Assembly (NCBI RefSeq): GCF_001660705.2
Contig: NZ_LYBV02000020.1
Span: 62,001-126,000, forward strand
Direction of reading: 5' to 3'
Length of the DNA stretch: 64,000 bases
Source of the DNA: Saccharicrinis aurantiacus
GTDB lineage: Bacteria > Bacteroidota > Bacteroidia > Bacteroidales > Marinilabiliaceae
A model generated the notes under the pieces. The model was not told the origin of the DNA and made no database searches. It saw nothing but the letters and a program-made list of their open reading frames with translations. This document shows positions 5,918-14,453 of the stretch, in pieces (within the stretch, counting starts at the first letter, position 1; each line of letters opens with the position of its first letter). The position numbers and the translations under genes were made by a program.

Positions 5918-7449
5918 TATTCTGTATCCCATCAAATATGAGAATACATATATTACTTTTAAGTCATTTAAAGCTAAGTTAGAATAAGTCTTAGAAAAAG
6001 TAAAGTAGGTTATTTAGACATTTACTATACAAATATCCCATGTAATTAAAAAAATCTTGTTTGTACCAGAAGAGAGCATCGTAAATAATATGTGTTTCTT
6101 CGAAGATATAGGGAGTTTGTTTTCTATATATCTAAATATTATTTTGAGCTTAAAGGCTTAAACAACCCCTTTTTACAAGTTGATAAATTGAGTCAAGGTT
6201 GGAGGTGCTATTTTTTGATGCCCTAACAGGGGTTAGTGCATAGATGGTGGCTATTAGGGGTTTTACAGTTTGCTTTTAAAAAGTTGCCGATGGCTTCAAT
6301 AAAATGGTATCTGCACCCGCAGGGCTTGACCTTTACTATTTATCGGCTTGGGAGAATTTTGTGAGAGGATTTATGCTTTTGGTTTAGTCTGTATTTAGAG
6401 TCAGTAGGTTGTTTTTAGTTTGAAAGCTGAAGAAATTTGCGGCTTTGTCTATGGTATTAGGTTTTAGTTGTTAGCTATTGGGGATTTAGGTTTAATACAA
6501 CTGTTTGTTTGCGGAGTTACCCGAAGGGCCAGGTGCCTACAGCTAGCGGAAGGAATGGAAGCGCAATGAATGGAGTGCAGCGGAATGGGTTGCGGCGGAA
6601 TTGTGCGTCGAGCCGGCTGCGAGTGGAGCAAGGGTGGCAGATTGAGAATGACCGCAGGGAGTGGGAAATGGCATATGTTGCCGCGTTAGTTGGCGTGTGT
6701 TTTTGTTTGAATAGTTGCTGGTTAGTAGTTATTAGCTGTTAGGGATTTACAGCTTGCTTATGATTTTATTATTACCACACAAAAACCATGACAACTAATG
6801 CGAGCCACACGAGGGGTACAATAGTTTGAAATACAATGGAGGCTAATGGAGCTGCCCAAAATATAAAAAAGGGTGTTTTTTCACGCTTTTGTTTTGGGAT
6901 GCTGAAAGCTGCTGAGAATAAGTGAAACGTAGTGGTAATGATGCTTGCGTTAGCAAAGTATGATTATCATGGAGTAGAACGTTTAGAAGCGACTTGAGGC
7001 ATGAACAGTGGAATAGCAGGAATGTAGTTTAAACTATTGTATCACGAAGCCCGCAGCGACTAGCAGGCGAGCCTATATGGGGTAGCGATAAACTGGAGGC
7101 TTTTGTTTTGGGAGTTTACGGACAAAGCAAGTGCCTACTGGATAGAGTTAGCTACCCGTGAGGAAGACCGTGGGAACGCAAAAGGCATGACAGGCTAGTT
7201 TTTTAGTGCTTAGTTTGAAGGCAGAAGCCAGTAGTTGGATTTATGGCTTGCTTATGTGAATATACTACTTTAGTGAGCAGCTTTATTTAAGTGCCTTAGG
7301 GTATGGACTTTTTAAATAATGCTGCGAAAGCCTGGCGTGACCTTTTGCTGACGAGGGATGAGGAACACCGATGGACCTTTTTTTATTTTTTTTAGTTAGT
7401 TGTATATGTTACTATCTAGATTTTAATTATATTTGTTAGGGTTAGGTTT

Positions 7450-7507
7450 GGTTAAAGATTGGAAAAGCTGCTGTCGTTCTCATGACAGTGGCTTTTTTTT
7501 GTTTTAT
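7450..7507 (+). repeat. 58-bp perfect direct repeat with terminator hairpin, copy 1
   Basis: Identical to 12067-12124. It contains a 9-bp stem (gctgctgtc with gacagtggc, including two G-T pairs) around an 8-base loop, then a run of eight T on the + strand, so it can end + strand transcripts. It lies 16 bp beyond the end of the minus-strand ARMT1 gene. The two copies bracket 4.6 kb containing four genes. Confidence 0.85.
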
Positions 7508-7523
7508 GTAGGAGGATGTTTTT

Positions 7524-8687
7524 TTATTCGCTGTTATTATCAGTATTTACTTTAACAAAATCAATAATGGAGTATTCGCCATTGTATTTCCATTGGTTAT
7601 CTTCTTTAGATGGAATATCTTTTTCTTTAAGACCTACTATAACCTCTGATTTTAATACCCGAAGGATTAAGGCATCAGTTGGCAGATAGTTTATTAAATC
7701 GTCAGTTGGTGTTAAGCAATCCCACATTCTATCATCTACTAATTTACGGTAGTTTAAATCACCTTTGAACACTAATAAATCTGATTTACTCAATTCCTGG
7801 CTTAAAGCTTTTGGCATCTCTCTAAAGAGTAGGCCGCTTGACCAAAATTCATCATTAGTAAGTATTAATTTATTATTATTCACAAGCATTTCAATCTCAC
7901 TTGCAAATTGGCTTAAGCCACTATTGCGCTTCAGAGAATTAATGAGATAATCGTAATCTGAGATTTGTGCATCGGAAACAAAGTATGGCATTGTTTTAAA
8001 GTGCAAAACTACCTTTTTAGTATTAGCTGTAGTAAGTAAGCAATGTGCCAATAAGAGGTCGGCAAAGAGTTCTTCTCCCGAATTATCCAAGATAATATCC
8101 ACTTGTTTTAAATTGGGTAATTGGTCGACTATATTTTGTGATTTATTAATAAGTATGTGATGCTGTTGTTTCTGAGAATAGGTATCTGTACTTTGACTTA
8201 AATCAGCTTTATTACCCATAAGGTTAAGTTGTAATAACAGCGGTAAAGATTTAAGTTTGGGCAGCTTGCATATGTTATTATACTCGCTATAAGTTGCGAG
8301 CATAGTTGGCATAGAGTTATCTACTGCAGCATTTTTAGTATTTGCAAAATAGTCACCTTTTATTTCATCTTTGAAAGCTAACTCTGCTAATTTATGGTAT
8401 AGATAATTTTCGAGGAATAAAAAGGGTGCATTATCCCAGGAGTAATTATTAGCACTTAATTCCTCATTGATAGCTCCAATATAAATACTCCTTTGATTTG
8501 GACAACTATTGTAAGATTCAATGGGCACTATTGGCCCATTGGATATGCTTTTTATAAATAGACCAAGGGCTGAGTTAGATGGCAAGTCGTAATAATTTAT
8601 TACCTGCTCTACAATTTGTGGTATCCGATTTACCAAAGTAAAGTGAGCAAAGGATAATTTATTATTAGTGCTAATTAGTGTTGACAT
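7524..8687 (-). CDS. ARMT1-like / DUF89 damage-control phosphatase-type protein
   Basis: A 387-residue protein matching the ARMT1-like domain (DUF89 family) over most of its length. The N-terminal helix bundle contains FAHFTLVNRIPQIVEQVI (13-30). The metal site is visible as Asp201-Asn202 in LDNSG and Asp239 in YFVSD, 38 residues apart as I recall for human ARMT1. The phosphate-loop region is KGDLNYRKL (308-316), and LRVLKSEVIVGL (342-353) closes the fold. DUF89 proteins are metal-dependent phosphatases proposed to remove damaged or side-product phosphometabolites; human ARMT1 was also reported as a carboxyl methyltransferase, which is disputed. The first 17 bases overlap the end of the membrane-protein gene, so the two are tightly coupled. 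Its presence in a mobile island beside restriction genes suggests a defence or metabolite-control role, which is inference. Confidence 0.88.
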   Translation of the reverse strand: MSTLISTNNKLSFAHFTLVNRIPQIVEQVINYYDLPSNSALGLFIKSISNGPIVPIESYNSCPNQRSIYIGAINEELSANNYSWDNAPFLFLENYLYHKLAELAFKDEIKGDYFANTKNAAVDNSMPTMLATYSEYNNICKLPKLKSLPLLLQLNLMGNKADLSQSTDTYSQKQQHHILINKSQNIVDQLPNLKQVDIILDNSGEELFADLLLAHCLLTTANTKKVVLHFKTMPYFVSDAQISDYDYLINSLKRNSGLSQFASEIEMLVNNNKLILTNDEFWSSGLLFREMPKALSQELSKSDLLVFKGDLNYRKLVDDRMWDCLTPTDDLINYLPTDALILRVLKSEVIVGLKEKDIPSKEDNQWKYNGEYSIIDFVKVNTDNNSE

Positions 8688-10029
8688 CTTTTATTCCTAA
8701 TTGTTCCATGAAATATGTATCAATATCCTCATTCCTAGAACTTGTTATTTTACGAATATCGTTTAAGGTAATAGCGTAAGGCACACAACTAAGCACTACC
8801 TTTATAAGCTTTTGTATTTTTATATTAACTTCTTCAATCTCTTTACGTGATAGATGCATTTTAGGGCTAGATAATGATTCGTTATTTAAACACCTTACAT
8901 CATAAAAATCTTTTAAAGCTCTTCTTATTTTACCTTCATCTAATTTATCAGATTTGATATTATTTTTCTTAATAATTTTTCCCAAATCATTGGCTAAATC
9001 TGATTTTATTTCTAGATCTACTTTAGATATATCATTAGCTTTGGCAATCTGATTTAAAATACTTATTTTTTGTTTAACCGTAATTCCACTTAATTGTTTT
9101 AGATTTTTTTTAGATATAATTTTGTAAAAATAGCTAAGAAGTTCGTCTTGGATTTTATCGAATATTTCACCAAGTTCACCCTGTATTAAATCCGTATAAT
9201 CAGCAGTAAAATCTTCTTTACAAATTAGTTTTAGGTATTGTTTATAAGATTTTGTCGCCCAACCTAAAGCCCATATAAATTCATCATGTTTAAGCAAAAA
9301 GTAGGCATTCATCCTGTTGTCATGCGCTTCAGTTTTTAGTATTTCAATATCAATATCATTTTTATCATAATCAAGTTGATCTTTCATTTTATTAACCTCA
9401 TCTTTAACCGTTTGCTTAAGCGTAAAACGCGGCAAGAATACTGAGGTTGCTACAAAGATGGCATAAGATGTAATTATCAATGTAAATATTGCTATTGCGT
9501 TAGGTTCAGGTGGCTTATCCGTATCTTCTAGCTTGCCAACTACCTCATTTGAATCAGCAACAACTATTTTACTTGAAGAGTTCTCCCAACTATTTATTGT
9601 TCGAATAGAGATCAGAAGCAATGAACCTATTAAAAGAATTACGCAAATAGAGATAATTGCTTCCCAATTTACCTTTCCTTTAGACCTTTTAATGGTATAT
9701 TGAATTAACTCTATTGTGAATAGAGAAATAAGTATTAATTCATAATTTAAAATATCTTTTAAACCTAGATAGGTAATTAGTATAGCTGTTACAGAATAGA
9801 TTACCAAACGTAGTTTAATATTACGCAGAAGAACAAAATGATCTATATTTTCGCTAGCTGAATGAAAAATGTTCCTAAATTTAACTTTAAGATTTTTCTT
9901 CTTATTATCGGCCTTTGATATGAATTGAGACTTCTTATCTATTGATTTATGGATAAACTCAATTAATGACACTGTGAGAATCAGAATAATAAAAATGATG
10001 ATAATGTTCTCAGTAATAAAATCTATCAT
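8671..10029 (-). CDS. multi-pass membrane protein coupled to the ARMT1-like gene
   Basis: A 452-residue protein of no recognised family. Hydrophobic segments lie at about residues 7-26, 74-92, 96-112, 124-144 and 178-200. A basic stretch (27-55) follows the first. The C-terminal half, from about 205, is a long charged helical cytoplasmic region with many Lys, Glu and Asp, probably partly coiled coil. It is the first gene of a two-gene operon, and the ARMT1-like gene overlaps its end by 17 bp. Membrane proteins paired with a cytosolic enzyme are a common layout for abortive-infection systems, so it could be a membrane effector or sensor. This is inference from layout only. Confidence 0.6.
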   Translation of the reverse strand: MIDFITENIIIIFIILILTVSLIEFIHKSIDKKSQFISKADNKKKNLKVKFRNIFHSASENIDHFVLLRNIKLRLVIYSVTAILITYLGLKDILNYELILISLFTIELIQYTIKRSKGKVNWEAIISICVILLIGSLLLISIRTINSWENSSSKIVVADSNEVVGKLEDTDKPPEPNAIAIFTLIITSYAIFVATSVFLPRFTLKQTVKDEVNKMKDQLDYDKNDIDIEILKTEAHDNRMNAYFLLKHDEFIWALGWATKSYKQYLKLICKEDFTADYTDLIQGELGEIFDKIQDELLSYFYKIISKKNLKQLSGITVKQKISILNQIAKANDISKVDLEIKSDLANDLGKIIKKNNIKSDKLDEGKIRRALKDFYDVRCLNNESLSSPKMHLSRKEIEEVNIKIQKLIKVVLSCVPYAITLNDIRKITSSRNEDIDTYFMEQLGIKDVNTN

Positions 10030-10577
10030 AACTAGGAATTGAAATTTACACTATTGTAAAAATACTTATTAAGTTAAACTAAGCAAATAGAAATGCTCTT
10101 GATTTATGAATAATATTGTCCTAAATAACTTTTCACTCGAGCCGTGTAGGTTCTTCCTTTTTTAGTTCACACAAATTCAATTTTATATTGTGTTCATGAT
10201 TTTTCAATTCTTCAGTCAAAAAAGGAAGCAAAAAGACCGTCGACTGCACCCACTTAGTTCACGAAACTAAACTTTTGAGAAGTGGTAATGATTTCCGCTA
10301 TACTCCAATTCACTCAAAAAACTATAATGGTGATGAAACAATTAAGAATACTCAATTTTTAAATTGTTCCGATGTTTTAAACTCACCCTTTTTCGTGCCT
10401 TAAAGGACTCAAACAAAAAACAATTCTTAACCGTCATTTCAATCCTGTTTTTTTGGTTCACTGGCTGAGGTCGAGACTAAACAAGACGTATAGATCATTA
10501 CTCTAAAACTTTTAGCACGCTATTGATTTATGAAAATACAATTGCTTTAATTAGTTTTGGATGAGAATAGAAGAAGT
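10030..10577. other. gene-free divergent spacer
   Basis: About 550 bp between the start of the membrane/ARMT1 operon and the divergent kinase-like gene. It should hold both promoters. Words such as gttcatgatttttcaattctt and cgactgcacccacttagttcacgaaact have a loose counterpart at about 18318-18480, suggesting another degraded island repeat. No gene is seen. Confidence 0.4.
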
Positions 10578-11198
10578 ATGATAAGATACAATAAGACAGT
10601 GCTGGTTGGTATGCCAGGTTCAGGAAAAACAACACTGACAAACCTATTGGCTAAGCGACTGGATAAGAAGATTATCACTGGTGATCAGTACTATGATTAT
10701 ATACTACAAAATCCACAGTTGACTATATCCCGTTTGTTTTGTAAAGAAAGCAACTTAGGTAAGGATCAGTTTATCCCTTGTCTTGGCTCGGAAGAATTTA
10801 TTAAAAACTATGGTGAACAGTTATTTAGGGATTTTGAGGCTTGTGTAAATATCGACTTACTGGAAAAAAATAGGCTGGGGAAAAGTTTATTGGATTTAGG
10901 AGGTAAGGTATTTATAAATACAGATGTGCGCAAAAAATTAAAAGAGCTAAACTACACCTCTGTATATTTGCATGTGGATAAAGATTCACTTTTGGAACGG
11001 CTTATAGTAAATGATAACTGGAAGAAACGCTCTGTATATCGAATTGCTGAAGAAGAAGGGTTTGGTTGGAAGACGCGTTTTTTAAAGGATTTTGAAGAAC
11101 GGAATGTTTCCTATAAGATGGCAGATATTATCTATTCTATAAATAGCAGTGAGCTAGCTGAAAAAACATTATCGAATATTCTTAAACTTATAAAGTAA
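10578..11198 (+). CDS. P-loop nucleoside/shikimate-kinase-like protein
   Basis: About 206 residues with a Walker A motif, GMPGSGKTT, near the N-terminus (residues 11-19 from this start). GDQYYDYI takes the place of the substrate-binding Asp region of shikimate/gluconate kinases, and an Arg-containing lid segment (KKRSVYRIAEEE) follows. It resembles the AAA_18/shikimate-kinase-like P-loop kinases, but the substrate cannot be told. ATG 10578 was chosen over an in-frame TTG seven codons upstream. The next gene, for a secreted protein, begins 27 bp after its stop, so they are probably one operon. It is cargo within the 58-bp repeats. Confidence 0.65.
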   Translation: MIRYNKTVLVGMPGSGKTTLTNLLAKRLDKKIITGDQYYDYILQNPQLTISRLFCKESNLGKDQFIPCLGSEEFIKNYGEQLFRDFEACVNIDLLEKNRLGKSLLDLGGKVFINTDVRKKLKELNYTSVYLHVDKDSLLERLIVNDNWKKRSVYRIAEEEGFGWKTRFLKDFEERNVSYKMADIIYSINSSELAEKTLSNILKLIK

Positions 11199-11225
11199 AG
11201 GTATTAACAACAATCCTTATGAACT

Positions 11226-11975
11226 ATGAGATTTTTAACTACTATTATAGTAATTCATGTTTGTATACAAGCAGTTTGTTCTAGACCACTTAGTGGGTGG
11301 TACGATTTTGAAGGCAGCATTGGTGGTGTAAAAGTATCGCTTACACTATATCCGGATAATGAGGGTAAACTTAAGGGTAGTTACTACTATAATAAGTATG
11401 AAACTAAAATTGACCTAAGGGGAGAACTAGATGGTGGTGACCTAATTCTTGAAGAATCGATTAATCAAGAGATTACAGGTTTTTTTATTGGGACTGTGTC
11501 AGAACGTTTCTCATCAATAGAGGGTGAATGGATAAATGCCAATAGTGCTAAGTCACTTCCCTTTAAACTGAATTCAACAGGATATTATTACGGATCAAAA
11601 GAGTGTCGTTACTCGCCTGCTTTTTATGATACTACCGAGGAAGTAGAGCAGTTTGCCGCTGCCATAAAAAAAGCTATTGTGGATGAAGATTATAATTGGA
11701 TTGCTGAAAACATAGCATACCCTATTACAGTGCATCTTGAAGGGACGAAAGAGCATACTATAAAGACTGCAGATGAGATGCTTCGGTATGCCGGTAAAAT
11801 ATTTTATTCTGAATTTATCGCATACATTAAAAAGCAAGTTACCATTAATATGTACTGTAAAACTGAGGGTGCCATGATAGGAGCAGGGATGATCTGGTTT
11901 TCGGGTTATTTTGATATGGATACTGAAAAATATAGTAAAAAAATAATAGCCATTAACAATGCAGATATATATTAG
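11226..11975 (+). CDS. secreted protein of unknown function
   Basis: A 249-residue protein with an N-terminal signal peptide (RFLTTIIVIHVCIQAVCSRP). The first half is beta-rich with a repeated G-x-Y/L pattern (GWYDFEGSIGGVKVSLTLYP, GSYYYNKYETKIDLRG), like small extracellular beta domains. The second half is alpha/beta and might be an NTF2-like fold (KKAIVDEDYNWIAENIAYP...). No catalytic motif is evident. It is in an operon with the kinase-like gene and ends about 90 bp before the terminator-bearing 58-bp repeat. Confidence 0.5.
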   Translation: MRFLTTIIVIHVCIQAVCSRPLSGWYDFEGSIGGVKVSLTLYPDNEGKLKGSYYYNKYETKIDLRGELDGGDLILEESINQEITGFFIGTVSERFSSIEGEWINANSAKSLPFKLNSTGYYYGSKECRYSPAFYDTTEEVEQFAAAIKKAIVDEDYNWIAENIAYPITVHLEGTKEHTIKTADEMLRYAGKIFYSEFIAYIKKQVTINMYCKTEGAMIGAGMIWFSGYFDMDTEKYSKKIIAINNADIY

Positions 11976-12066
11976 TAATGGTATTTTACTCCTATACTTT
12001 TTGATTTAGTTCAGCACCATTAGATGAATTTAAGATTACAATATTATTGGTTACATGTGTTAGGCA

Positions 12067-12124
12067 GGTTAAAGATTGGAAAAGCTGCTGTCGTTCTCAT
12101 GACAGTGGCTTTTTTTTGTTTTAT
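12067..12124 (+). repeat. 58-bp perfect direct repeat with terminator hairpin, copy 2
   Basis: Identical to 7450-7507. Here it lies downstream of the + strand secreted-protein gene, which it can terminate, and 13 bp beyond the end of the minus-strand McrC-like gene. Sequence just before each copy (gttagg words) is also partly alike, so the duplication may have been longer. Confidence 0.85.
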
Positions 12125-12137
12125 AGGATAATGAACA

Positions 12138-14450
12138 TTATGGTTTTTTCTTTACTTGCATTAGTTCTGATAGTGTTGCTGTGAATGGTTTTGCTGCAGC
12201 ATTTTTTGATTGATAGTTATTGAGTTTGCTAAATATCCAATGGTGTGCAGTAAGTTCTGGTTCGTCCACTTTTTCAATGTTTATTACCAAGTAACTTTTT
12301 TCGTATTCTTTTGGGTCTTTTGGGTCTTTTGCTTTTGGGTATCCTAACTTTTCAAGATTTCTTCGTGTGAATACTCTGGGTCCCTTGCTGGTGATTTTCC
12401 AAATGTCGTTGCTTGTTTTATCTTTATGGGTATGTAATAGTAGGTATCTTGCAGATACTGTTTCGGTATCTAATATCAGTGAGCCATTACCTGATCCCAT
12501 TCTAAAATTATACTGACCTTTTTTTATCCAATCGTATTGTTCTTTTGTATTATAAAATCCTACTAAAACCTGAATATCATCCGGAATTAGATTGCGATTG
12601 TTACCGTACACTTCGGGTAAAAGATCGTTTACCTCATCACTTGATTTTGGTTTATCTTTATAAACATCAAATGTACGATAGGCTATCTTCTCGCGTTGAG
12701 ATGCTCTATTGATAAAGTGATTGATTACTTCTAGAATAAAATTCTTTAGTTCACTAATGCCGTCGTCTGTTTTAGAAGGACGAACAGGAAAGGCTCCTAG
12801 TCCGGGTATAATTTCGTGAAAGCCTTTTTTGTTAATTGAGGTCTCACCTGGATAAAGAACATATGCCCCACCTGTTCTTCTGATTGCATCTTTGTAGGCA
12901 TGCATCTTTAATAGGTCGGCATTTTTATAAATACCTTTGCGGTTATTTTCTTTTTCTGTGGTAAGATCGTCTTCTGAGGACTTATTGAGCATATCCGTTA
13001 GGTTGGCAATTTTATACTTGGCATCGAAATGAATATGTACAATGAGCTCTTGTGTTTCGGCTTCACTTTCGGAAATACCGAATGGCCAAAACGATAAGGT
13101 ATAATCAGGGCGCATTGTTGTTGTCCAACTGCCTGATTGTGGGTAATTATTTTGCCCCCTGAAGGATCTGTTATAATTAAAACGGATATTTAATTTACGT
13201 GTGCCAGTATTATAAACTCCCCGTAATGCAGTATGTGCACCCTGTTTTAGTTGCAAACTCAAACCATCGGAGGTTTCCTTTATCAGTTCAGAAATATCTT
13301 TGGGTGTAATTTCGAAAGCCGACTCAAATAGATCGAGCAACTTAAAGAAAAGCCAATACTCATAAAGGGTAGCAATATCTTTCTTCCCTCCTTTGTAAAT
13401 ATCGTCTCCTCCTTCCCAAACCAATTTAGCCGCTAGGTCGAACATTAACCAAACTCGCAGTACTTCGCGATAGCCTTCTTTACGTTGTAGAACAGGACTG
13501 TTTAATTTTAAGGTATTTGGACGTGAAACCTCTTTAAATATGGTATGGTGTAAAAATGATTCTAGCTCTTTTTCAAGCTGATCTGATTCTTTCCATAAGC
13601 GTGAACCATATTTTGCAGACTTATTAATGTCTGAGGCAAACTTTAGGAAGCTTTCAAGCGCAAATTTAACGAACCTATTTTCGGCGGTATCAACAGTATC
13701 TACTTTTCGATTCGAAGACACTTTACCTGGTAAACTATTTAAGCCATAAGTTTGCAGATAATGCTTGTTAGATAATGGAGTTCTGTTGCTCCCTGCAATA
13801 AGTTCCTTGATATTGGAATTTTTAAATCGCCTGATATTTCTTATGTCTTTTTGCTCAGACTTCTCTTTCCATTGTGTAACGGGTGAGGAAACTATGCGAT
13901 GTACAGATTCTGCAAATTCATCTGTTGCTAATATTGATTTTATGAAAGCAAACTTTTGATATAGGGTTTCATTGTCCTTTTCAAAGTCGGTTTCAAAATT
14001 CTGAGAAACGGGAGCGTTGGCTTGCATGAGCAAGTCGGTACATTTTTCAGTAATCAACTCCAACATATCACGATAATCATCACGGTATCCAGTTTTGACA
14101 GATTGTACTTCGACAAATATTTCTTCAGTAAAATCGGGTTCCGAGAGTTTCTTGATATATAGACCTAATGTACCTACATATATATTTGGAGAAATAGTAC
14201 CCGTACATTGGTTGCGTTTATGCGGAACTACATGACTTTCTTTCTGCAAGGCATAGGCGCTTGCAAAATTATTATTGAGTAGAAAAGTATAGTCGTAGGA
14301 AAAGCCCTCCACTAATTGAAAACGTGCCTCTCCGTATTCTTCTGCATCTGAATCTTCGAATAATGTGTTTTCACATTTTGCGTCGATGCAAAGTTGAAGC
14401 CCCTCTTCTATGTGATTGAGGTTGATATTTACAAATGATTTATTTTCCAT
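12138..14450 (-). CDS. McrC-like restriction nuclease subunit (DUF2357, PD-(D/E)xK_7)
   Basis: A 770-residue protein. The central part is DUF2357-like (about 200-340). The nuclease core shows Pro448-Asp449 (RPDYTLSF) and Asp476-Ala-Lys478 (HFDAKYK), the PD...DxK arrangement of PD-(D/E)xK endonucleases. A C-terminal extension of about 250 residues is of unknown role. Its partner gene, an McrB-like AAA+ protein, ends 3 bp upstream of its start, so the pair is an operon and probably forms an McrBC-like type IV restriction complex that cuts modified DNA. The type of modification read by the complex cannot be seen. The gene lies mid-island, as expected for defence cargo. Confidence 0.82.
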   Translation of the reverse strand: MENKSFVNINLNHIEEGLQLCIDAKCENTLFEDSDAEEYGEARFQLVEGFSYDYTFLLNNNFASAYALQKESHVVPHKRNQCTGTISPNIYVGTLGLYIKKLSEPDFTEEIFVEVQSVKTGYRDDYRDMLELITEKCTDLLMQANAPVSQNFETDFEKDNETLYQKFAFIKSILATDEFAESVHRIVSSPVTQWKEKSEQKDIRNIRRFKNSNIKELIAGSNRTPLSNKHYLQTYGLNSLPGKVSSNRKVDTVDTAENRFVKFALESFLKFASDINKSAKYGSRLWKESDQLEKELESFLHHTIFKEVSRPNTLKLNSPVLQRKEGYREVLRVWLMFDLAAKLVWEGGDDIYKGGKKDIATLYEYWLFFKLLDLFESAFEITPKDISELIKETSDGLSLQLKQGAHTALRGVYNTGTRKLNIRFNYNRSFRGQNNYPQSGSWTTTMRPDYTLSFWPFGISESEAETQELIVHIHFDAKYKIANLTDMLNKSSEDDLTTEKENNRKGIYKNADLLKMHAYKDAIRRTGGAYVLYPGETSINKKGFHEIIPGLGAFPVRPSKTDDGISELKNFILEVINHFINRASQREKIAYRTFDVYKDKPKSSDEVNDLLPEVYGNNRNLIPDDIQVLVGFYNTKEQYDWIKKGQYNFRMGSGNGSLILDTETVSARYLLLHTHKDKTSNDIWKITSKGPRVFTRRNLEKLGYPKAKDPKDPKEYEKSYLVINIEKVDEPELTAHHWIFSKLNNYQSKNAAAKPFTATLSELMQVKKKP

Positions 14451-14453
14451 TGC

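Larger units (their letters stand above)
5877..7523. other. 1.6-kb gene-free region with hairpins; possible structured RNA
   Basis: No convincing gene is seen. Beyond the cassette boundary the DNA is AT-rich to about 6180 and then carries G+C-richer blocks at about 6500-6690 and 7020-7200, which is unusual here for non-coding DNA. Local inverted repeats include ctaac-aggg-gttag (6225-6238), ctgc-accc-gcag (6312-6323), gccgat/atcggc enclosing 6286-6346, and taaact/agttta near 7089-7117. The region ends at a terminator-type hairpin on the + strand (7450-7500). A short open frame at 6509-6742 is Arg/Gly/Ser-rich and low in complexity and is not called. A + strand non-coding RNA is possible. Confidence 0.45.

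Noticed and set aside
6509-6742. 77-residue open frame in the non-coding region
   Set aside because: Arg/Gly/Ser-rich start and low-complexity composition, no homology pattern and no neighbour support; it overlaps the G+C-rich block better read as non-coding.
10557-10577. TTG start for the kinase-like gene
   Set aside because: The ATG at 10578 gives the usual short distance to the Walker A motif; the extra seven residues add nothing recognisable.
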